NCBI GenBank assembly: GCA_018668595.1 | Contig: JABJCP010000035.1 | Coordinates: 124,001 to 188,000, forward strand | Length of the DNA: 64,000 bases | Direction of reading: 5' to 3' | Source: Candidatus Woesearchaeota archaeon | Lineage (GTDB): Archaea > Nanobdellota > Nanobdellia > Woesearchaeales > UBA11576 | Shown here: positions 49,275 through 57,638 of the stretch, one piece after another | Layout of the letters: each line of letters begins with the position of its first letter | How positions within the stretch are numbered: the stretch's first letter is position 1 | Notes under the pieces: generated by a model | What the model was told of the DNA's origin: nothing | Database searches by the model: none | What the model saw: the letters and a program-made list of their open reading frames with translations, nothing else | Program-made: the position numbers and the translations under genes

Positions 49275-50171
49275 ATGGTTACACTTAAAACTAAAACAAT
49301 AAAGAATAAAAAATACTTTTATTTAGTTCACAATGGTGTGAAAAAGTCTAAAAAGCACAGGGTTGAATTTTATTTAGGCACATCTATACCCAAAAATATA
49401 GAAGAGATAAAAATAAAGTTCTTACAAAAAGTATATTATGATAAATGGTACTCTTTGCTTGATAAAATCAAATTTAATTATTCTAAAGATCATAAAAAAA
49501 TGCCTGTTTCCGCCAAGAAAAAAGAAACAGAGACTTTCGCAATTAAGTTTACTTATGACACTCAGCGTATTGAAGGATCTACTTTAACATTAAGAGAGAC
49601 TGCTAATTTGCTAGAAAATGGAATTACTCCATCACAAAAACCTTTGCAGGATGTAAAAGAAGCAGAGTCACATCTAAAAGTATTTAGGGAGATGTTAGAT
49701 TATGACAAAGATTTATCTCTTCAAATTATATTGTATTGGCATAAGTTACTTTTTGAATCTTCAAAAAAAGATATTGCGGGTAGGATTCGAGTTCATCAAG
49801 TGGCAATTGCAGGATCTAAATTTATGCCTCCTTTTCCTGCAGAAGTGTATCCTTTACTTAGAGATTTTTTTAAGTGGTATTCTAAATATAAAACCAAAGT
49901 TCATCCTGTTGAACTTGCAGCATTAGTTCATTTAAAATTTGTAACAATTCATCCTTTTGCCGATGGTAATGGTAGATTGAGTAGGTTAGTGATGAATTTT
50001 GTATTGAATAAGTTTGGTTTTCCTTTGCTCAATATAGAATATAAGAATAGAAATAGTTATTATAATGCATTAGAGCGATCTCAAACAAATAAGGATTATA
50101 ATATATTTGTTCATTGGTTTTTTAGAAGATATTTGAAAGAGTACAAAAGATATTATGAGAAACAAAACTAA
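49275..50171 (+). CDS. Fic-domain AMPylation enzyme, 298 aa
   Basis: The catalytic motif HPFADGNGRLSRL (His226 onward) matches HxFx(D/E)GNGRxxR. The inhibitory motif TQRIEG (residues 96-101, Glu100) sits N-terminal to it, a class II arrangement in which the Glu blocks ATP binding. The GSKFMPPFPAEV segment before the core is the usual flap. The first 60 residues form a separate basic strand-rich module (TKTIKNKKYFYLVHNGVKK) seen in archaeal Fic proteins and some recombinase N-termini. Fic proteins transfer AMP (or other groups) to Tyr/Thr/Ser of targets. Target unknown; no separate antitoxin gene adjoins. Confidence 0.9.
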   Translation: MVTLKTKTIKNKKYFYLVHNGVKKSKKHRVEFYLGTSIPKNIEEIKIKFLQKVYYDKWYSLLDKIKFNYSKDHKKMPVSAKKKETETFAIKFTYDTQRIEGSTLTLRETANLLENGITPSQKPLQDVKEAESHLKVFREMLDYDKDLSLQIILYWHKLLFESSKKDIAGRIRVHQVAIAGSKFMPPFPAEVYPLLRDFFKWYSKYKTKVHPVELAALVHLKFVTIHPFADGNGRLSRLVMNFVLNKFGFPLLNIEYKNRNSYYNALERSQTNKDYNIFVHWFFRRYLKEYKRYYEKQN

Positions 50172-50177
50172 TTATTT

Positions 50178-50342
50178 CTAAAACGATTTCTGCAAAATCA
50201 CACTCGGAGAATTTCTTATCTTAGTATAACCTAACCTTTCGGTAAATATTCTTTCAAATATTTCTCTACATGAATAAAGATTATAATTTGCTATTATTCC
50301 GCCAGGCATTAATAAATCTGATAATGCTTTTGCACAATCCAT
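50178..50342 (-). CDS. Small protein, 54 aa, resembling a methyltransferase C-terminal fragment
   Basis: The frame MDCAKALSDLLMPGGIIANY followed by NLYSCREIFERIF is preceded by GCGAGG eight bases upstream and a TATA box (CTTTATAAAAAG) about 60 bases further. The leader resembles that of the next minus-strand gene (ATAAATTAATAAT...ATCAG). The LLMPGGIIANYN stretch recalls the strand after motif IV of SAM methyltransferases. Either a true small gene or a remnant with a working start. Fills most of the gap after the Fic gene. Confidence 0.45.
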   Translation of the reverse strand: MDCAKALSDLLMPGGIIANYNLYSCREIFERIFTERLGYTKIRNSPSVILQKSF

Positions 50343-50498
50343 TTTATAATTCCTCGCCTGATATTATTAATTTATACTTGTAAGAATGAGTATTCTTTTT
50401 ATAAAGCTTTCTATTTTAACCCCTTATAAATAGTAAAAATAATTAAAAAAATCACATCTTTTCATGCTTTTTTATGTATTTGAAGGTGCCTTTGAGTA

Positions 50499-50771
50499 TT
50501 ATTTTTTAGTTTTCTTGCCTTCGAACATTGATGTTACTAGCCCTGCAAGTCCTCCTGCACCTAGACCTATGCCTCCTCCCATAAAACTATGAACTAGTGT
50601 TGTTGCGCCTTCCATTCTCCAAGGATTACGACAATCCATAAATGCCATCCAAGCATCACTTGATGAGTTGGTTATTGCAGTATACATTCCATGAAATCCG
50701 CCAATAGCAAGTCCAAGTCCTACCCCGTATAGTGCATAAGTTCCGATTTTTTCATAATTAAGTTTGGTCAT
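50499..50771 (-). CDS. Small glycine-zipper membrane protein, 90 aa
   Basis: AGAGGATTGAA precedes the ATG at 50771; the frame opens five codons earlier. Two hydrophobic segments rich in Gly: YALYGVGLGLAIGGFHGMY and FMGGGIGLGAGGLAGLVTSMF, both with GxxxG repeats, and a Lys-rich tail. The pattern resembles glycine-zipper proteins that oligomerise in membranes. Function unknown. Confidence 0.7.
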   Translation of the reverse strand: MTKLNYEKIGTYALYGVGLGLAIGGFHGMYTAITNSSSDAWMAFMDCRNPWRMEGATTLVHSFMGGGIGLGAGGLAGLVTSMFEGKKTKK

Positions 50772-50996
50772 TTCAATCCTCTCCACAACCTGATATCTGA
50801 TTATTATTAATTTATTCCATCTTTGTTGTATTATTGGGTAGGATTATTCTGCTTTTAAATGTAATTTTTAAAAATTGATTCAGAAAATGACAAAACAAAT
50901 ATTTTTTGCGTGTTTTGCAATTAGCAATTAGTATTATAATTTTCACATTCTAATGACTATAATGTTTTAAATAATTCAAAAAAACAAATTACTAAA

Positions 50997-52055
50997 ATGA
51001 ATCAAAATAATTCAATAAACATTGGTGGTTTAGAATTCTCATTAGATGAACTAGCTCATATTCGCCCAGAAAAAGATCTAAACAAGTTAGAGCAATTCTA
51101 TCAAGATCCAACTTTAAAAAATTTCAAACTTAAAGGAAACAAAGTAAGAGATTTGATTGTTTCAAAGTTAAACCAGAGTTCAGATCAATTTGAAAAACAA
51201 ACTGGCAAAAGACCAGGTCTTGGAATTATTCAATCAGGCGATCTTCTGCAGTCTAATACTTATGTAAAAATTAAAGAAAAAAAAGCAGTAGAAGCAGGAT
51301 TTAATGTTTTCAAAGCCAAGTTCAAAGATTGTGTTGATCAAAAAATGATTGAAGATAAAATTATTGAATTTAATAATTCTGACTTAGTTCATGGTTTTAT
51401 AATTCAACTGCCATTAATTCCGCAAGAAAAATTTAATATAGGCGAACTAATAAAACAAATTGATCCAACAAAAGATGCTGATTGTTTTCATCCTTATAAT
51501 GTTGGTTTATTTTATTCTGGTGATGGTTATGCTCTTGCACCTGCAACTCCTCAAGGCACTTTAATGATTTTGCAAGCGTATGGAATTCATTTAGAACACG
51601 AAGACAAAACAATTTATTCTGCTGCCATTTCTGGAAGATCAGATATTGCAGGTAAACCTTTTGGTAGAATCATAGAAGCGAAACAAAATAATTACAATGT
51701 TGATTATCATTTAATGAATTCTAGAACAGATACAAAAAAATTCTTTAAGACAGGATTATACAATATTCTTATTTCTGCAATTGGAAAAGCAAATTATTAT
51801 CGGCCAGAAGATGTTCCACAAACAACAAAAATTATTATTGACGTTGGTGTTAATTTTATAAAAAATCCAAACTACGTTGCAGGTGCTAAAGGAAAAAAAG
51901 GTAGAGAATTTATCCAAGTTGGTGACTTTCATAAAACTGCTTATGAAAAAGCAAAAATAGTAGTCCCCTCGCCAGGTGGTTCTGGTCCAGGAACTGTTGC
52001 AGCCCTTTTAGTCAACACTTGGAAACTTGCTTGTAAGAAAGAAAATTTTTTGTAA
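50997..52055 (+). CDS. folD: FolD-type methylenetetrahydrofolate dehydrogenase/cyclohydrolase, divergent, 352 aa
   Basis: FolD interconverts methylene-, methenyl- and formyl-THF with NAD(P). Visible features: catalytic Tyr89 and Lys93 in TYVKIKEKKA, QLPLIP, the D-x-D-C-F-H-P-Y-N-V-G-L loop, SGRSDIAGKPFG (nucleotide loop) and PSPGGSGPGTVAALL near the end. It differs from the usual enzyme by a 40-residue N-terminal extension, an insertion around 190-215, and PGGSGPGT where most have PGGVGPMT. Probably functional; cofactor preference not readable. No ribosome binding site. Confidence 0.85.
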   Translation: MNQNNSINIGGLEFSLDELAHIRPEKDLNKLEQFYQDPTLKNFKLKGNKVRDLIVSKLNQSSDQFEKQTGKRPGLGIIQSGDLLQSNTYVKIKEKKAVEAGFNVFKAKFKDCVDQKMIEDKIIEFNNSDLVHGFIIQLPLIPQEKFNIGELIKQIDPTKDADCFHPYNVGLFYSGDGYALAPATPQGTLMILQAYGIHLEHEDKTIYSAAISGRSDIAGKPFGRIIEAKQNNYNVDYHLMNSRTDTKKFFKTGLYNILISAIGKANYYRPEDVPQTTKIIIDVGVNFIKNPNYVAGAKGKKGREFIQVGDFHKTAYEKAKIVVPSPGGSGPGTVAALLVNTWKLACKKENFL

Positions 52056-52089
52056 ATTTTTTTCTATTTTAATATTTTTTGGGCTCTTT

Positions 52090-52710
52090 TCAAAAAATTA
52101 AATAATTCCTAAAAAAAAAGATTGCCAACATAACTGCAACAAACAGAACAATAACTACTATTTGAATCCAGTTAATTTCTTGTATTTTTTGCTTTATATT
52201 TATTGAGCAAACGTTTCCAGGACATAGCTTTGCTTTCTTTTTATTGAATTTATTGTAAACCAAACATCCTAAACAGATTCCAAAAACAGATTCAAAAAAC
52301 AAAAACGTCAAACAAGCTACGCATATAATCAGATTTATAGGTCCAACAACGTTGAAAACAACCACTAGAAAAAACATTGTAATTGCTAAAACCAGACCTA
52401 GTATCCATGCAAACTTTTTTTGTGGCGCACCTGAATATTCAGGGGTTTGGTTTTGCACCATAACTCGTCCTGCAATCAAAAAGGGAGAATATTTTGGATT
52501 AATAACTAATCTAATTGTAAAATCAACTAGGAATGCAATAACAAATAGTTTTAGAAATAAATAATTTTTAATTAAAAATGCATTCATGAATGCAATCATT
52601 GCAAACAAAAACATTATTCCTGCTCCTGCTCTTATTTCTCGTTCATTTAAGACAGGTACATCATAACCTTTTATGTTTTCACCAAATTGAAATAAAATTT
52701 TATTTAACAT
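52090..52710 (-). CDS. DUF4395-family membrane protein, 206 aa
   Basis: Starts at the ATG after GAGGTATTTTGAAA; a TTG two codons earlier is in frame. The pattern VNE-like PVLNEREIRAGAGIMFLFAMIAFM, VDFTIRLVINPKYSPFLIAGR, PQKKFAWILGLVLAI and FGICLGCLVY is that of DUF4395, four membrane helices with a CLGC motif, often found with thioredoxin-like proteins. An added C-terminal Cys pair (CPGNVC) and fifth membrane helix follow. A role in thiol redox at the membrane is suggested by the CLGC motif and nearby thioredoxin (inference). Confidence 0.85.
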   Translation of the reverse strand: MLNKILFQFGENIKGYDVPVLNEREIRAGAGIMFLFAMIAFMNAFLIKNYLFLKLFVIAFLVDFTIRLVINPKYSPFLIAGRVMVQNQTPEYSGAPQKKFAWILGLVLAITMFFLVVVFNVVGPINLIICVACLTFLFFESVFGICLGCLVYNKFNKKKAKLCPGNVCSINIKQKIQEINWIQIVVIVLFVAVMLAIFFFRNYLIF

Positions 52711-52764
52711 TTTCAAAATACCTCATTTAAATAAATGCGTGTTCATTAAACAAAAATCAAATGG

Positions 52765-53112
52765 TTACCATTCATCAAATTCTTTTTCAACGCCTTTTGA
52801 CCATGCGCGAACAACATCAAGAATAATTTTTCTTATTTCGGATTTGTACTTAATTCTATAAACAAAAAAGTATCCACCTCCATTAAGATTTTCTTGTCGT
52901 CGCATTAGAATTTCTTTTTCGTTTAGTTTTTTTACACTTCTTTGAACAGTAGAAAGATTCAATTTTAATTTCTTGGCAAGTTTTTCTGTTGTAAACCATT
53001 CTTCGGTATGTTCAAGCAAATAATCAAAAAGAGATAAATCTGCTTTTGTAAGTCCTAGTCCACATTTTATTATTTTGCGAAGTTCAAATCTTTTACAAGC
53101 AAAGTCTATCAT
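52765..53112 (-). CDS. Winged-helix transcriptional regulator, 115 aa
   Basis: Residues 18-75 form a MarR/TrmB-like winged helix: GLTKADLSLFDYLLEHTEEWFTTEKLAKKL, then NLSTVQRSVKKLNEKEILMRRQ. The ending is a charged helix. Three Cys near the start (Cys6, Cys17). It lies 55 bases downstream of thioredoxin on the same strand and may regulate the redox genes around it (inference). Confidence 0.8.
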   Translation of the reverse strand: MIDFACKRFELRKIIKCGLGLTKADLSLFDYLLEHTEEWFTTEKLAKKLKLNLSTVQRSVKKLNEKEILMRRQENLNGGGYFFVYRIKYKSEIRKIILDVVRAWSKGVEKEFDEW

Positions 53113-53167
53113 TGTTTAACACCATCTACTTAGTTGATAATTAAAAAGAGTAAATAAAAAATTTAAG

Positions 53168-53497
53168 TTACATTGATCCAAGTATTTCATCAACTTTTTT
53201 CTTAAGTGCTTCTTTTGGAGAGAATCCTACTATTCGATCAACTTCTTTTCCGTCTTTCATCACAATTAAGCAAGGTATTCCTCGTACTGCATATTCTTCT
53301 GCAATTTCTCCGTCTGATTCAGTACTTACTTTTGCAAATTTTAGCTTACCTTCATATTCTCCACTTAGTTCTTCAAATACTGGTGCAAGCATATTGCATG
53401 GTCCGCACCATGATGCAAAAAAGTCTACGAGTACTGGTTCATCTGCGTTTTTAACTTCTTGTTCAAAATTTTCTTTGGTTGCGTGTACAACTGTCAT
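53168..53497 (-). CDS. trxA: Thioredoxin, 109 aa
   Basis: WCGPC active site (residues 30-34) in VLVDFFASWCGPCNMLAPVF, the conserved cis-proline loop RGIPCLIVMKDGK and the G(F)-x-x-K-E-A-L end. Length normal. The start is the ATG at 53497 after GGAGGTATGTAAA; the frame extends 19 codons further without support. It reduces protein disulfides. The Cys next to the cis-Pro (IPC rather than IPT) is a small peculiarity. Confidence 0.95.
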   Translation of the reverse strand: MTVVHATKENFEQEVKNADEPVLVDFFASWCGPCNMLAPVFEELSGEYEGKLKFAKVSTESDGEIAEEYAVRGIPCLIVMKDGKEVDRIVGFSPKEALKKKVDEILGSM

Positions 53498-53662
53498 TTT
53501 ACATACCTCCGTTTGGATTGTATTGATCGTTATGTTGATCATCCAAAAATTCAAAATTAAGCGATTAATTAACCACAGTACTGCTAAAAAACAGAAGTAA
53601 TATATAAATGATTCCTAGAACTGATATAATTAATAAAAAAACAGCAGTTCTATTCTATTTGT

Positions 53663-54904
53663 TCAATCTATCAAATGTTCTTCTTCAACTTTAGAAATAA
53701 GAGACACAATAATTAATGCAAATCCTAGTATTACTAATGTCATTGTTAGAGATTGTTCCACGAGTAGTCCTATTATTGGATATGCTATTGCGCGCGATAG
53801 TTTACTCATCATAGAAATGGAAGATAAAACTGTTGCTCGGTTATGAGATTCAATATATTTATTCAAATAATTATTAAATAATGTTTGTCTTGAAAGTCCA
53901 AACGCGCTAACTAATAAAATTGCAAATATTGTTAATGGAACATATTTGCTTACTCCCATAATTATCATGCCAATTCCTGTTATTAATGCGCTCAGAAATA
54001 AATATCTTTTTTTGGAACGCACTAATTTTTCTAATTTATCAAATCCATTCAAAACAGGTATTTGTATTCCTGTTATTGCGGAATGAACTATTCCAAAATA
54101 TATAAGATGGATTCCTAATGTTGTCAAAAGTGGCTGGTATGTCCAGATTACAAAAAATGCTAGTGTTGAAACTGAAATCATATCGAATGCTAATATTTTA
54201 AGTATTCTATGTTTTCTAAAATAATTAATTCCTTCTGTTATTGTTTTTAGATAACTTGGTCTTTTTTGATTATTTTTTTTATTTGAATTAATTTTCTTCA
54301 CAATAGGTTCTTTAATTGTTAACGCAATAATGAACGAAATAAACATGGGAATTCCGATTGCCATAAATGCATATCTTAATCCAAATTTAACTGCAATAAT
54401 ACTTCCTATTGGTGCTGATATCATAAGACCTATGAGGCTTAGACTTTGCATTTTTCCAAATATTTTCTTTGAAGTATTTTCTTTTTTTATTTTTTTAAGG
54501 GAATCATAAACTAGTGCTTCATGCGCTCCCGAAAGTAATGCAAATCCTAACGCCCACATAAATTCTCCGACTAAGAATACGTAAAAGCTAGGATATGATG
54601 TATATACAAATGCAGAAATTGCAGTTATTAACGCTCCTAGAACAATTGAGGTTTTCCGTCCAAAAAAGTCCGCAACTGCGCCTGTTGGAATTTCAAGTAA
54701 GAATATGGAAAATACAAATACGCTTTGTAAAATCATGATTTGTGTAAAACTAATTCCACCCCAGTCTAAGTAGAATGGAACTAAAACTCCGCCCATAAAA
54801 TGCAAACTCATGAAAAATTGAAATAAGTATAACTTCCAAATGTTGGCTTGATACATCTTTTTTTCTAAAAAAGATTTAGATAATTTACCTCTTAATTTAC
54901 TCAT
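53663..54904 (-). CDS. Major facilitator superfamily transporter, 413 aa
   Basis: Twelve hydrophobic segments in two halves with a central basic loop (VKKINSNKKNNQKRPS). The loop 2-3 motif GAVADFFGRKTSIVLG is the MFS signature. LSGAHEALVYDSLKK resembles the DHA1-like drug and metabolite exporters with a conserved A-x-x-YD in TM5. Substrate unknown. The promoter region is short, only 27 bases from the YkgJ-type gene's end, so the two may be cotranscribed. Confidence 0.9.
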   Translation of the reverse strand: MSKLRGKLSKSFLEKKMYQANIWKLYLFQFFMSLHFMGGVLVPFYLDWGGISFTQIMILQSVFVFSIFLLEIPTGAVADFFGRKTSIVLGALITAISAFVYTSYPSFYVFLVGEFMWALGFALLSGAHEALVYDSLKKIKKENTSKKIFGKMQSLSLIGLMISAPIGSIIAVKFGLRYAFMAIGIPMFISFIIALTIKEPIVKKINSNKKNNQKRPSYLKTITEGINYFRKHRILKILAFDMISVSTLAFFVIWTYQPLLTTLGIHLIYFGIVHSAITGIQIPVLNGFDKLEKLVRSKKRYLFLSALITGIGMIIMGVSKYVPLTIFAILLVSAFGLSRQTLFNNYLNKYIESHNRATVLSSISMMSKLSRAIAYPIIGLLVEQSLTMTLVILGFALIIVSLISKVEEEHLID

Positions 54905-54931
54905 AGAATTATGTTTTGTTTAATTTACTAT

Positions 54932-55492
54932 TTAAACTTTACTTGTTTCTTCTCTTAAACCTTGAATGCATATTGTGGGTTCACAATCTTCATATTCATC
55001 CTGTTCTTCTCCCTGTTCTTCATCTAGTTCTTCTTCAGGTTCTACTTCAAATTCTTTTTCTTCTTGGTCTATTTCTGATTCTGTTTCTTCATTCTTTTTT
55101 TCCTGTTCTGCTTGTGCATATGATTTTTCTTTCAACTTTTCTAAATCAATTTCTTTCTTTTGCATATACTCTTTTAACTCATCTACATTTGCAAATAATT
55201 CAAGATATGGAGACTCGCAATTATTATTTTCACAATCATCTGCTTCATGGTCGCGACATACTTCTGGTCTTTCAGAATAAACAGCACATCTTCCATCACT
55301 CATTGTTTGTTCACATTTTGTTTTGAACTCTACAAACCAATCGCCGTCATGATCAATGTATACAAAAACTTTCTCGTGGTGAAGATACCAAAATAATTGA
55401 TTCCAGTCGTCATAGTCAGAGGGTTCATCCAGTGCAACAGTTACATAATTACAACACTTTCCGCATGTTAAGCACTCATTTTCTTGTTTCAT
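54932..55492 (-). CDS. YkgJ-type Cys cluster protein with acidic tail, 186 aa
   Basis: The N-terminal CLTCGKCC (Cys7, 10, 13, 14) with later KCEQ, GRCAVYSERPEVCRDH fits the YkgJ/CxxCxxCC family, thought to bind zinc or an iron-sulfur cluster. The middle has further Cys (DDCENNNCES). From residue 115 the tail is a long Glu-rich helix (EQEKKNEETESEIDQEEKEF) ending near CEPTIC. The acidic tail echoes that of the cold-shock protein. Molecular role unknown. Confidence 0.85.
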   Translation of the reverse strand: MKQENECLTCGKCCNYVTVALDEPSDYDDWNQLFWYLHHEKVFVYIDHDGDWFVEFKTKCEQTMSDGRCAVYSERPEVCRDHEADDCENNNCESPYLELFANVDELKEYMQKKEIDLEKLKEKSYAQAEQEKKNEETESEIDQEEKEFEVEPEEELDEEQGEEQDEYEDCEPTICIQGLREETSKV

Positions 55493-55562
55493 ATCTTGGA
55501 GCGATCGCGAGTAATATTTAAAGTTAACTATTTAGAAAAAATCAATAATAAAATAAATTTAA

Positions 55563-56033
55563 TTAATTAGAAAATACAGCCACATTTTCTTTTTCCATTT
55601 TTTCTAGAACTTTCTGCAGCAGCAGTTTATGCCTCATTTCTTGTCGAGCCATTTCTTCTAAGACATCTCTTCCATCTCCAAAATCTAAATGTTTTGCAAT
55701 CACAGAATAATCATCATGTGCTTTTTGCTCTTCATTTATTGCAAAATTTATTGCTTTTTTTATTTCATCACAGCTTTCGCAAGTTAGTTTGTTTTGATTA
55801 AAGTTATTAAGAAGATTTAATTTGTGCAGTGGAGCTTCATTTACAATCTTTACAACATTAACTGCCATTTTAGAAAATAGTCTGTAGTGGACTAGTTCTT
55901 CTTCTGCAAGTTTAAAAAACAGTTCTTTAACAATTTTATTATTTGCAGTTTTAGCTAATTGAGTATATAATCTGTGAGCACTTTCTTCTCGAATAAGCGC
56001 ATTTTCAAATATTATTCTTATAAAATTGTTCAT
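55563..56033 (-). CDS. Rubrerythrin-like ferritin-fold di-iron protein, 156 aa
   Basis: Four-helix pattern with the ligand set of rubrerythrins: REESAHRLYTQL (E-x-x-H), EEELVHYRLF, NEEQKAHDDYSVIA and ARQEMRHKLLL. It has no rubredoxin domain, so it is the short (erythrin-like) form; CESCDE in the middle adds two Cys. Relatives reduce hydrogen peroxide or store iron. A stem-loop element related to the one before peroxiredoxin lies in its upstream region. Confidence 0.85.
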   Translation of the reverse strand: MNNFIRIIFENALIREESAHRLYTQLAKTANNKIVKELFFKLAEEELVHYRLFSKMAVNVVKIVNEAPLHKLNLLNNFNQNKLTCESCDEIKKAINFAINEEQKAHDDYSVIAKHLDFGDGRDVLEEMARQEMRHKLLLQKVLEKMEKENVAVFSN

Positions 56034-56125
56034 AATAGAACATTAAATACTTAGAATATATTAAACTCTGCTATTATTTGGAACTTTTTATGGTTTGATG
56101 TATCGAAACTGCAAAGTAAGTTAAT

Positions 56126-56215
56126 AAAAGAGAATTTTGAATGATTTTTTTTTATTTAAAATTTCAATGTTCTCTTTGAGAAATTTGCCAAATAGAATGG
56201 TTTTGCAAAATTCTC
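56126..56215 (-). promoter_or_regulatory. Stem-loop leader upstream of the rubrerythrin-like gene
   Basis: Two adjacent stems: AAAGAGAA (about 56127-56134) with TTCTCTTT (56170-56177), and GAGAAATTTGC (56178-56188) with GCAAAATTCTC (56205-56215, one mismatch). On the minus strand it shares TTCTCAAAGAGAACAT, 16 identical bases, and the same two-stem layout with the element before peroxiredoxin. It lies about 95 bases before the rubrerythrin start. Confidence 0.55.
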
Positions 56216-56300
56216 ATAATTTATTGTGGTTGAGAATATATAAAATGTAAGAAAAAAATAAAATAATTATTGTTTAATGTTTTACTGAACGTACCAACAC

Positions 56301-57053
56301 TTAATTAAGTTTTTGTACTGCAGGAGTGTATTCGTGGTTTAGTTTGATGTTTGTATTGGCATTCAGCTCACTTAAAAAATCTCTAAATTTATTAAATGTA
56401 ATCGAACCAAAATAAGGGTGTGAGTTCCAAGTTCGGGAACCTTCTGAATAATTAATCAAGTTTTTAGTTTCTAATTTAATCCCTGAGTATTGGTCATAGC
56501 TTATTTTTAAAATGGGTTTTACCGATTCTGTTAAACTGTGAGTCATTTTATATTTAGCAGAAGTTCCCTTTTTTGTTTTTGACGCAAGTATTCTACATAA
56601 TGCATATTCTGGTCCAACTCGCTTAACTTTTTTGTCAAATTTCTTTTGTGCTTTCGGTGTTTTGTAAGGATTTTCTATTTTTTTATCATATACAATTTTA
56701 ATATTAAAGAATTCCTTTTTATTCTTGTCTTTAAATATCGTGTTGGTAACAGTTAGTTCAACAGGAGTTTCATCAAGATATGTTTCTAGTTTAGCATACT
56801 TAGTTTCATATTTTTTAATAAAATTATCTTTGCGTTTTTTAGATTCAGTAAATATTTTGTTAAGGGTTTCATCTTCTTCAAAAAGTTCTTTTGCCATATT
56901 TTGTGAAAACTTGTGGTGATGTTCAATTTTATTGAGTTCAGCATTAATCTGGTCTTCTAATGTCATCAACGCATCTACTGTTTCAACAAAGTATTTCATA
57001 TCAAATTCTACATTTTCTGTTGTTGTAACTTCTTCTACTTTTTCTTGTACCAT
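56301..57053 (-). CDS. Unknown acidic/basic helical protein, 250 aa
   Basis: Residues 15-95 are a long helix with acidic N-terminus (FVETVDALMTLEDQINAELNKIEHHHKF, ESKKRKDNFIKKYETKYAKLETYL). The C-terminal half has strands (VELTVTNTIFKDK, FNIKIVYDKKI) and Lys-rich loops. No recognised domain. GGGGGTTAAAA before the ATG and a TATA box (TTTTTATAAATAG on the minus strand, about 57137-57149) support the gene. Confidence 0.7.
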   Translation of the reverse strand: MVQEKVEEVTTTENVEFDMKYFVETVDALMTLEDQINAELNKIEHHHKFSQNMAKELFEEDETLNKIFTESKKRKDNFIKKYETKYAKLETYLDETPVELTVTNTIFKDKNKKEFFNIKIVYDKKIENPYKTPKAQKKFDKKVKRVGPEYALCRILASKTKKGTSAKYKMTHSLTESVKPILKISYDQYSGIKLETKNLINYSEGSRTWNSHPYFGSITFNKFRDFLSELNANTNIKLNHEYTPAVQKLN

Positions 57054-57494
57054 TTTTTAACCCCCTAAACTAAACTAGTTTATTCAGTGTATTTGTATTT
57101 CAGAACTCTTTTTTTTATCAATAATGCAACTTCTATTTATAAAAATTTCTATGTTTAAGGGGATATTGGGCTATAAATTGTAGAATTAGGTGTATTATTC
57201 GCTAACATATTCACAATTATATTTTCTATTAGAATCAGCACATACTTTTTTTACTTTTATTCCCTGGAACCAAAATTCATTTATTGTTAAAAGTCGGGTT
57301 TAATACAGGAACTTTTAAGCATTTTATTATTTGACTTTTTACACTAAAAACTTAGTACTTTGGTGCTGAGTTTTTTATTGTTGTCATTTTTTCATACCTC
57401 ATTAGTATTAATTAGATTAATTAACTTATTATCAATTAAATTAATTATATTAGAATAAAATAAAATTATTAAAAATTAAAAAAATTTAAATTAA
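57054..57494. other. Gap with a decayed-looking minus-strand frame
   Basis: The part next to 57053 is the promoter and leader of that gene. Between about 57195 and 57300 the minus strand has a frame without a start codon ending NEFWFQGIKVKKVCADSNRK YNCEYVSE, which looks like a protein C-terminus; it may be a remnant. An 11-codon frame with a good ribosome binding site (GAGGTATGAAAAA) ends near 57356. Below 57494 it is simple AT-rich sequence. No intact gene is seen. Confidence 0.35.
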
Positions 57495-57626
57495 TTAAGA
57501 ATAACTATCTTTCTGAGCCCAAAACTTAGTACATCCTGCGCATCCTCTTCCGCAACATCCACGTCCAGAATAGTTTGATGATTCTTGATTTGAACTTGAT
57601 CCATATGTTTTTTTGGTATCATACAT
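57495..57626 (-). CDS. Small Cys/Gly-rich protein downstream of peroxiredoxin, 43 aa
   Basis: Encodes a polar Ser/Asn-rich start (MYDTKKTYGSSSNQESSNYS), then GRGCCGRGCAGCTKFWAQKD. The four Cys in CC-x3-C-x2-C with Gly/Arg between could bind an iron-sulfur cluster or another metal. The ATG follows the peroxiredoxin stop by 12 bases with GGTGA upstream, so they form an operon. Too short for automatic gene calling. Function unknown, but redox-linked by position. Confidence 0.7.
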   Translation of the reverse strand: MYDTKKTYGSSSNQESSNYSGRGCCGRGCAGCTKFWAQKDSYS

Positions 57627-57638
57627 TTTATTCACCAA

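Noticed and set aside
54916-55326. Two long plus-strand frames opposite the YkgJ-type gene
   Set aside because: Ser- and Leu-rich low-complexity products are complements of the Glu-rich tail on the minus strand; no ribosome binding site.
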